From NCBI GenBank assembly GCA_050181295.1, contig JBFXDI010000099.1, positions 1 to 15,346 of the forward strand: a stretch of DNA of 15,346 nucleotides, written 5' to 3'. Source of the DNA: JBFXDI01 sp050181295 (GTDB taxonomy: Bacteria; Pseudomonadota; Alphaproteobacteria; Rhizobiales; Aestuariivirgaceae). Position numbers and translations under genes: made by a program. Every line of letters begins with the position of its first letter. Within the stretch, counting starts at the first letter, position 1. Positions 13,667 to 15,346 of this stretch are shown here, piece after piece. Below the pieces are notes generated by a model that made no database searches, had not been told where the DNA came from, and was given only the letters and a program-made list of their open reading frames with translations.

Positions 13667-14743
13667 GTGAGTGGCTTGCCCGAGACGGTCAGCCTGCGCG
13701 CCTTAGATCTTCACCGGTTCATGGTGGACTTGATGCTGGCGGCCGGCGCGTCGCGGCAGAATGCGGAATGCGCCGCCGACGTGCATCTCCACGCCGATCT
13801 GAAAGGTATTGGCGTCCAGGGGCTGGACTACGTGCCCTACACAATCGACAGCCTCGAGCGTCGGCTGATCGACGGCCACGCCGAGCCAGTCATTGTGACC
13901 CGCCGGGCCGGCAGCGCTGTGATCGATGGCCAGCGCGGGCTCGGGCAACCGGCAGCCATCGCCGCGGTCAGGCTTGCTGACGAACTTGCTCGCGAGGCCG
14001 GTTCGGCCACGGTCGCCGTCCGCAACTCCACGGACATCTTCATGATCGGCCACTATGCCGAACTGCTCGCCCGCGCCGGCAAGGTGGGCATCGTGGTGAC
14101 ATCGGGCCCACCGCTCGTTCACCCCCACGGCGGCACGGAGCGCCTTCTGAGCACGAATCCGATCGCGATCGGATTTCCACGCGGTGGCGACGATCCCTTC
14201 GTATTCGACATGGCGACCAGCGCGGTCGCGAGTTCCCGCGTCCGGCAGGCCATATACGAAGGGACGCCGCTACCGGAGGGCAGCGGGCGAGGACCCGACG
14301 GACGGCCGGCCACGGACCCCACGCTGGTTCGGCAGGGCGCGATCAGCCCGCTCGCCGGACACAAGGGGTTTGGCCTGGCTCTTGGCATCGGCCTCCTGTG
14401 CGGTCCGCTGACGGGAAGCGGCATCGGGCCGGAGTTAGCGGGCTGGCAGGCGGATGGCGAGACCCGCTCCCAAGGGCATCTGTTCATCGCCATCGACACA
14501 GCGGCATTTGGCGATCCGCGGGAGATCGCGGCAAGGGCGGAGTGGTATTTCGATATCCTCAGGAACTCGACCAGGGCGCCGGACCAGGACGGCGTACGCA
14601 TTCCAGGCGAGCGGGCTGCCGAAGTTCGCCGGCGGCAGGAAAAGGATGGCGTGAAGGTGCTGGCGGCGACATGGAAGAAGGTCGGCGCAATCGCAGCACG
14701 GCTCGGGGTGAGAATTCCCCAGGTTTTGGAGACGGCGCCGTAA
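13667..14743 (+). CDS. Ldh_2 (malate/L-lactate dehydrogenase-like) family oxidoreductase, atypical active site
   Basis: A 358-residue protein of the Ldh_2 family, NAD(P)H-dependent 2-oxo-acid or imino-acid reductases that include sulfolactate, ureidoglycolate and piperideine-2-carboxylate enzymes. The cofactor half is well kept: GTERLLSTNPIAIGFP (156-171), FVFDMATSAVA (178-188), and DPTLVRQGAISPLAGHKGFGLAL (217-239). The two histidine motifs differ. The usual DLRGxxSHG is ADLKGIGVQG (43-52), with Gln51 for His. The usual NSNHFGxxGYY is NSTDIFMIGHY (120-130), with Asp123 for His. The GTG start is set by a strong Shine-Dalgarno. It is divergent from the racemase-like gene, so the two may act on related chiral hydroxy or amino acids. 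Fold is confident; substrate is unknown, and it might not catalyse the normal family reaction. Confidence 0.82.
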   Translation: MSGLPETVSLRALDLHRFMVDLMLAAGASRQNAECAADVHLHADLKGIGVQGLDYVPYTIDSLERRLIDGHAEPVIVTRRAGSAVIDGQRGLGQPAAIAAVRLADELAREAGSATVAVRNSTDIFMIGHYAELLARAGKVGIVVTSGPPLVHPHGGTERLLSTNPIAIGFPRGGDDPFVFDMATSAVASSRVRQAIYEGTPLPEGSGRGPDGRPATDPTLVRQGAISPLAGHKGFGLALGIGLLCGPLTGSGIGPELAGWQADGETRSQGHLFIAIDTAAFGDPREIAARAEWYFDILRNSTRAPDQDGVRIPGERAAEVRRRQEKDGVKVLAATWKKVGAIAARLGVRIPQVLETAP

Positions 14744-14770
14744 GAGCTATGGGTAGTTTTCGCGGGCGTA

Positions 14771-15346
14771 TTAGATCGCGCGGACCTTCGGTCTCGAAGT
14801 GCTGGCGGCTTTTGCCGCCGCGGCGGGCGTCGTGAACAGGAGCTCAATGTAGTTCCGATACTGCCGCATCTGCTCGACATGCACTGCCGGATCGTCGAGC
14901 CCCTTGGAGAGCACGAGGCCGCCCTCGAAGATCGTCGTCACCATGTCGGCGAGCTCGCGCGCATTGACCGGCAGTGCGGGAGTGCGAACGGCCATGGCGG
15001 CCTCGAACTTCTCCTGCAGCCGGTCTCGCCACTTGAGAAAGCCCTCGGCGATCACCTTGCGGGTGCTCTCGTCGAAGAGGCCCGCCTCGAAGCAGAAGGT
15101 GGCGAACATGCAGCCGGGATGGGGGCCGCCGAGCTTGCCGAGCTCCTCCTCGATCAGCGCGGCGAAAAGCATCACCTGCTGCACCGGGTCCCGCGACAGC
15201 TTTTCCACCCGCGACAGGAACCGCTCGAGGATCTTCTCGTCCCGCTCGGCGAAACGCTCCACCAGCGCGAGCCCCAGCGCCGCCTTGGATTTGAAATGGT
15301 GGAAGAAGGCGCCCTTGGTCACGCCGGCCTTCTGGATCACGGCGTC
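14771..15346 (-). CDS. TetR/AcrR family transcriptional regulator (N-terminus cut by window edge)
   Basis: 192 residues are visible; the first part of the DNA-binding domain lies beyond the window. The frame enters at DAVIQKAGVTKGAFFHHFKSKAALGLALVERF, the recognition helix and following turn of TetR proteins. A helical C-terminal domain follows with GGPHPGCMFATFCFEAGLFDE, common in AcrR-like members that respond to small lipophilic or aromatic compounds. The GTG at 15340 could serve as a start on paper but would remove half the helix-turn-helix, so I treat the gene as continuing. It is tail-to-tail with the Ldh_2 gene with a 27-bp gap. Its own target genes are probably outside the window, on the far side of its start; control of the racemase/Ldh pair is possible but unsupported. 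Confidence 0.9.
   Translation of the reverse strand, partial: DAVIQKAGVTKGAFFHHFKSKAALGLALVERFAERDEKILERFLSRVEKLSRDPVQQVMLFAALIEEELGKLGGPHPGCMFATFCFEAGLFDESTRKVIAEGFLKWRDRLQEKFEAAMAVRTPALPVNARELADMVTTIFEGGLVLSKGLDDPAVHVEQMRQYRNYIELLFTTPAAAAKAASTSRPKVRAI

Noticed and set aside
12795..13670. 291-codon open frame on the plus strand
   Set aside because: It is antisense to the racemase-like gene, which has superfamily motifs; nothing recognisable is seen in this frame.

Overview
The window is GC-rich, densely coded DNA from an alphaproteobacterium, most likely of the Hyphomicrobiales (Rhizobiales). Three things point there: a complete ChoXWV-type choline ABC transporter next to betI/betA, a TadG-like protein with a von Willebrand A domain, and a long palindromic intergenic repeat of a kind common in that order. 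No RNA genes, insertion sequences or CRISPR arrays were seen.

Region A (1-5613) is a minus-strand operon read as N-formylglutamate-amidohydrolase-like protein, then ethanolamine-type APC permease, glutamine-synthetase-like ligase and aldehyde dehydrogenase (cut by the window edge just before its catalytic cysteine). A divergent RpiR/SIS regulator faces it. Together they look like a gamma-glutamylation route for an amino-alcohol, probably ethanolamine: import, ligation to glutamate, oxidation, then hydrolysis. The promoter region carries two 20-bp dyads of the form TCTG-N12-CAGA, exactly 30 bp apart, overlapping the predicted -35 and -10 of the operon.

Region B (5614-7241) holds a composite palindromic repeat and an orphan TadG-like VWA protein with a cysteine-containing insertion.

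Region C (7242-12722) handles choline. choV, choW and choX run on the minus strand and betI-betA on the plus strand, with a perfect 16-bp palindrome (probable BetI operator) between them. The choline-box residues of ChoX are all present. betB is not next to betI/betA, so betaine aldehyde oxidation must be encoded elsewhere.

Region D (12723-15346) holds a divergent pair: an Asp/Glu racemase / maleate isomerase superfamily protein lacking one of the two usual cysteines, and an Ldh_2 family oxidoreductase lacking both histidines expected in its active-site motifs. They share a 215-bp promoter region with a 16-bp palindrome. A TetR regulator, truncated by the window edge, closes the window.

Regions A and C both take up and oxidise amino-alcohol head groups of membrane lipids (ethanolamine and choline), so most of the window reads as an amino-alcohol catabolism island. 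All assignments come from reading the sequence and family knowledge; no database search was run.
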